Shown: piece by piece, positions 4,869-6,362 of the stretch
Position numbering within the stretch: the first letter of the stretch is position 1
Layout of the letters: each line of letters opens with the position of its first letter
Assembly (NCBI GenBank): GCA_009704065.1
Contig: WLEX01000074.1
Location: 1-6,362 of the forward strand
Length of the DNA stretch: 6,362 nt
From: Actinomycetota bacterium
Lineage (GTDB): Bacteria; Actinomycetota; Acidimicrobiia; Acidimicrobiales; Ilumatobacteraceae
Reading direction: 5' to 3'
Translations under genes and position numbers: made by a program
The notes under the pieces: generated by a model
The model's database searches: none
Told to the model about the DNA's origin: nothing
Seen by the model: only the letters and a program-made list of their open reading frames with translations

Positions 4869-5812
4869 TGAGCAATGTTCGTAACACCATCATCATTGGT
4901 TCAGGCCCTGCCGGTCTCACCGCTGCCATTTACACAGCACGTGCATCACTTGCGCCGCTTGTCATTGAAGGTGAGCCAAGTTCCACCAGTGATCAGCCAG
5001 GTGGTCAGCTCATGTTGACTACTGAAATTGAAAACTTCCCTGGGTTTCCTGAAGGCATCATGGGACCAGAGCTCATGATGAACTTTCGTTCACAAGCCGA
5101 ACGCTTTGGTGCAGATTTCATTACTGAAAAAGTCACCAAGGTCGACTTCTCGTCGCGCCCATTCAAAGTGTGGATTCGCGACACCGAATACAGTGCCAAC
5201 TCCATCATTGTGGCCACTGGCGCACAGTCGTTAATGCTCGATTTACCCCGTGAAACCGAGCTAATTGGTCATGGTGTGTCTACGTGTGCCACATGCGACG
5301 GATTCTTTTTCCGTGGGCAAGAGATTGTTGTTGTGGGTGGTGGCGACTCTGCTGTTGAAGAAGCAATGTTCCTTACCAAGTTCGCTACAAAAGTGCATCT
5401 CATTGTTCGCCGCGATTCACTTCGTGCATCGCGCATCATGCAAGACCGCGCAATCGCAAATGAGAAAATCGAAATCCATTGGAACTCGAAAGTGTCTGAG
5501 CTTCACGGTGAACAATCACTCTCCGGTGTCACACTCACCGACACAGTCACAGGTGAATCAAGCCCACTTGCAGTCACCGGTTTGTTCATTGCAATCGGTC
5601 ACAAGCCAAACACTGCCATCTTCCAAAATGTTCTCAACATGGAAGACTCTGGTTACTTGCTCACGCGTGATGGTTCTACCTACACAGACATCGAAGGCAT
5701 CTTTGCCTGTGGTGACGTGCAAGACCACACATATCGTCAGGCAATTACTGCTGCCGGATCTGGCTGTATGGCCGCTCTCGATTGCGAGCGCTGGCTCGAA
5801 CACCAGCACTAA
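4868..5812 (+). CDS. trxB: Thioredoxin-disulfide reductase
   Basis: This 314-residue protein has typical length for the low-molecular-weight bacterial enzyme. It is a cytosolic FAD flavoprotein that passes electrons from NADPH to thioredoxin. Visible motifs are the FAD-binding GSGPAG (11-16), GGQLMLTTEIENFPGF (45-60), the ATG signature VATGAQ (115-120), the redox-active CATC (140-143, Cys140 and Cys143), NADPH-binding VVGGGDSAVEEA (155-166), RRDSLRAS (181-188) for the NADP phosphate, and the C-terminal FAD motif GIFACGDVQDHTYRQAITAAGSGC (277-300). All catalytic residues are present. The start overlaps the previous stop by one base, with only a purine-rich stretch (AGAAGAAG) as a weak ribosome site. 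In related actinobacteria thioredoxin follows directly; here mogA lies 3 bp downstream instead. Confidence 0.98.
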   Translation: MSNVRNTIIIGSGPAGLTAAIYTARASLAPLVIEGEPSSTSDQPGGQLMLTTEIENFPGFPEGIMGPELMMNFRSQAERFGADFITEKVTKVDFSSRPFKVWIRDTEYSANSIIVATGAQSLMLDLPRETELIGHGVSTCATCDGFFFRGQEIVVVGGGDSAVEEAMFLTKFATKVHLIVRRDSLRASRIMQDRAIANEKIEIHWNSKVSELHGEQSLSGVTLTDTVTGESSPLAVTGLFIAIGHKPNTAIFQNVLNMEDSGYLLTRDGSTYTDIEGIFACGDVQDHTYRQAITAAGSGCMAALDCERWLEHQH

Positions 5813-5815
5813 GCC

Positions 5816-6337
5816 ATGACCGTGCGCATCGGAGTTGTGTCGGTTTCGGATCGTGCATCAACGGGCGTCTACGAAGACAAGGGTGCTCCCGCCATTCATC
5901 AGTTCCTGTCTGGTTGCATCACGTCTCCTATCGAATACGTCGATTGCCTCATCCCTGATGATCAAGACACCATTTCTGCCACCCTTATCGACCTCATCGA
6001 TGTGCAGAATTGCTCACTCGTGGTCACCACTGGTGGCACGGGGCCATCGCCCCGCGATGTAACCCCCGAAGCAGTGCATGCCGTGTGCTCCAAAATGTTG
6101 CCCGGGTTCGGTGAAGCTATGCGCGCCGTATCGATTGGCCTTATTCCCACCGCAATCCTGTCCCGCCAAACTGCGGGAATACGTGGGGCGGCTCTCATCA
6201 GCGCTTTGCCAGGTAAACCCACTGCTATTGCCGAATGCCTCACCGCAGTCATCGCCGCAATTCCCGATTGCTTGTCGGTTATTGGTGCACCCGCCATCGA
6301 ATTAGTGTCCTCAATTGGCACCTATCGCCCCCACTAA
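5816..6337 (+). CDS. mogA: Molybdopterin adenylyltransferase (MogA type)
   Basis: This 173-residue protein adenylylates molybdopterin with ATP, the step before molybdate insertion in molybdenum-cofactor synthesis. It resembles E. coli MogA closely along its length: RIGVVSVSDRASTGVYEDKG (4-23), LIPDD (45-49), TTGGTGPSPRDVTPEA (71-86), PGFGEAMR (96-103), PTAILSRQTAGIRG (111-124) and ALPGKPTAIAECL (130-142). Asp48 and Asp81 match the functionally important Asp49 and Asp82 of E. coli MogA. It is shorter than E. coli MogA (195 residues), because the segment around the C-terminal EGNVVVHGIFAS of that protein appears to be missing and the tail is trimmed. It starts 3 bp after the trxB stop without a Shine-Dalgarno sequence, so expression probably depends on trxB translation. 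No other molybdenum-cofactor gene is visible here. MoaB is the alternative name, less likely given the motifs. Confidence 0.9.
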   Translation: MTVRIGVVSVSDRASTGVYEDKGAPAIHQFLSGCITSPIEYVDCLIPDDQDTISATLIDLIDVQNCSLVVTTGGTGPSPRDVTPEAVHAVCSKMLPGFGEAMRAVSIGLIPTAILSRQTAGIRGAALISALPGKPTAIAECLTAVIAAIPDCLSVIGAPAIELVSSIGTYRPH

Positions 6338-6362
6338 ACATTGCAGCAGTAACATAGAAACC
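6338..6362 (+). promoter_or_regulatory. Intergenic end of window with possible -10 (TAACAT)
   Basis: The 25 bases after the mogA stop hold no gene. TAACAT (6350-6355) fits TANNNT and would place a start site at the window edge, so a leaderless gene could begin just outside. There is no hairpin with a T-run to terminate the mogA transcript. Confidence 0.2.

Noticed and set aside
1..6362. Mobile element, CRISPR array, tRNA or rRNA
   Set aside because: I saw no transposase, regularly spaced direct repeats, terminal inverted repeats or cloverleaf-like segment, and coding genes fill nearly all of the window.

Overview
The window is a densely packed, single-strand stretch of a bacterial chromosome, and every supported gene lies on the + strand. 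The gene order is a partial DUF6049-like protein, DegV, a membrane Ser/Thr kinase, an ECF sigma factor, an anti-sigma-like membrane protein, a small two-helix membrane protein, TrxB and MogA. Part of this order (envelope kinase/MviN, sigM, rsmA, trxB) is the conserved arrangement found a few genes away from parB-parA and oriC in Actinomycetota, for example M. tuberculosis Rv3909 to Rv3914. Together with moderate rather than high GC, frequent starts without a Shine-Dalgarno sequence, and the TAGNNT hexamers, this suggests an actinobacterium outside the high-GC groups. Acidimicrobiia (freshwater or marine lineages) is my best guess, from gene order and protein style only.

Layout. 1-699 is the C-terminal part of a large secreted or membrane-anchored protein (DUF6049-like), coupled by an ATGA overlap to a DegV/FakB-type lipid-binding protein (696-1535). 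A 51-bp gap (1536-1586) is unusually rich in signals: a 12-bp perfect palindrome, a perfect actinobacterial DnaA-box 9-mer, and a -10-like hexamer. A catalytically complete PknB-type kinase follows (1587-3275), with one membrane helix and an extracytoplasmic discoidin/carbohydrate-binding-like domain. After 38 bp comes an ECF sigma factor (3314-3892), coupled by a TTGA overlap to its probable anti-sigma factor (3889-4494, TTG start). After 47 bp, a holin-like small membrane protein (4542-4868) is coupled by TAATG to thioredoxin reductase (4868-5812), with MogA (5816-6337) 3 bp further on. The last 25 bp are a promoter-like leader to a gene outside the window.

How the genes may work together. 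The kinase probably senses envelope or cell-wall state through its external domain. The sigma/anti-sigma pair would give a transcriptional response to an extracytoplasmic signal, and TrxB supplies the cytoplasmic thiol-reducing system. The anti-sigma-like protein has four cysteines, all predicted outside the membrane, which makes a redox or disulfide-folding link with the TrxB neighbourhood attractive but unproven.

The most noteworthy points are departures from the usual order. murJ, which in mycobacteria is fused to the kinase-like and carbohydrate-binding-like modules, is not between the DUF6049 gene and the kinase, and DegV sits there instead. Thioredoxin is not directly after trxB, and a MogA of E. 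coli type sits there instead. I see no mobile element, CRISPR array, RNA gene or clearly undescribed system. Apart from these departures, it is a largely ordinary core region.
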